13,401 nucleotides of DNA from Promethearchaeia archaeon (lineage in GTDB: Archaea > Asgardarchaeota > Lokiarchaeia > Sigyniarchaeales > SOKP01), in contig JAHQWY010000071.1 of NCBI GenBank assembly GCA_029856445.1, positions 1-13,401 on the forward strand. The letters are read 5' to 3'. A program made the position numbers and the translations under genes. Position 1 is the first letter of the stretch. The number at the start of each line of letters is the position of its first letter. The notes beneath the pieces are model-generated. The model saw only the letters and a program-made list of their open reading frames with translations. It was not told where the DNA came from and searched no databases. Shown piece by piece: positions 13,365 to 13,401 of this stretch.

Positions 13365-13401
13365 ATGAGTCCTATAATTACGCATGAGGATGAATTAATT
13401 T
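13365..13401 (+). CDS. Start of a gene running off the right edge
   Basis: The ATG at 13365 follows AGGAG with good spacing and opens MSPIITHEDELI before the window ends. The product cannot be identified from twelve residues. The upstream elements make a real gene start likely. Confidence 0.5.
   Translation, partial: MSPIITHEDELI

Noticed and set aside
1..13401. CRISPR arrays, tRNA or rRNA genes, complete insertion sequences
   Set aside because: No regularly spaced direct repeats, no cloverleaf or rRNA-like sequence, and no transposase with terminal inverted repeats was found by reading.

Overview
The window looks like an accessory region of an archaeal genome, most likely an Asgard archaeon of the Lokiarchaeia type. 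The DNA is strongly AT-rich. Genes tend to follow archaeal TATA-like boxes, with T-tracts between them, and some use TTG starts. The recognisable families are ones I associate with these genomes: short right-handed beta-helix proteins opening with a G-[ST]-G-x3-[DN]-P motif, calcium-binding thrombospondin type 3 repeats joined to a metzincin-like protease, a winged-helix regulator carrying a zinc ribbon, and a treble-clef/PD-(D/E)XK-type endonuclease. The lineage call is inference from protein style and base composition; there is no rRNA or other marker gene here.

Layout. (1) 1-2701: the C-terminal part of a multi-pass membrane protein, then a beta-helix protein with two membrane segments, then a second beta-helix gene split by one in-frame TAA. 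(2) 2702-3075: no convincing gene. (3) 3076-6015: a 979-residue protein with an ectodomain, a membrane block, Ca-binding repeats and a metzincin-like domain; its 5' end appears to be a recombination junction. (4) 6155-6909: a small anchored cysteine-containing protein with a frame-broken tail. (5) 6925-9174: a 749-residue paralogue that shares about 1 kb of near-identical ectodomain DNA with the 979-residue gene, but whose C-terminal half matches the membrane protein at the start of the window. (6) 9259-10233: a double-module beta-helix protein. (7) 10234-12256: a graveyard of gene pieces (an ectodomain scrap, a truncated regulator copy, a decayed treble-clef repeat, a ribbon-helix-helix-like fragment) plus one small four-helix membrane protein. 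(8) 12257-13401: the intact regulator on the minus strand, a nuclease-domain protein, and the first codons of another gene.

How it may work together. The strongest pattern is a unit that occurs twice: a large ectodomain/membrane protein followed within 100 bases, on the same strand, by a soluble cysteine-ladder beta-helix protein. The ectodomain core is almost constant between copies while the C-terminal modules differ, and loose scraps of the same families lie around them. This resembles a surface-protein locus that diversifies by recombination between copies, with the beta-helix proteins as candidate cytoplasmic partners. That partnership is inferred from order and recurrence only; no biochemical role can be read from the sequence.
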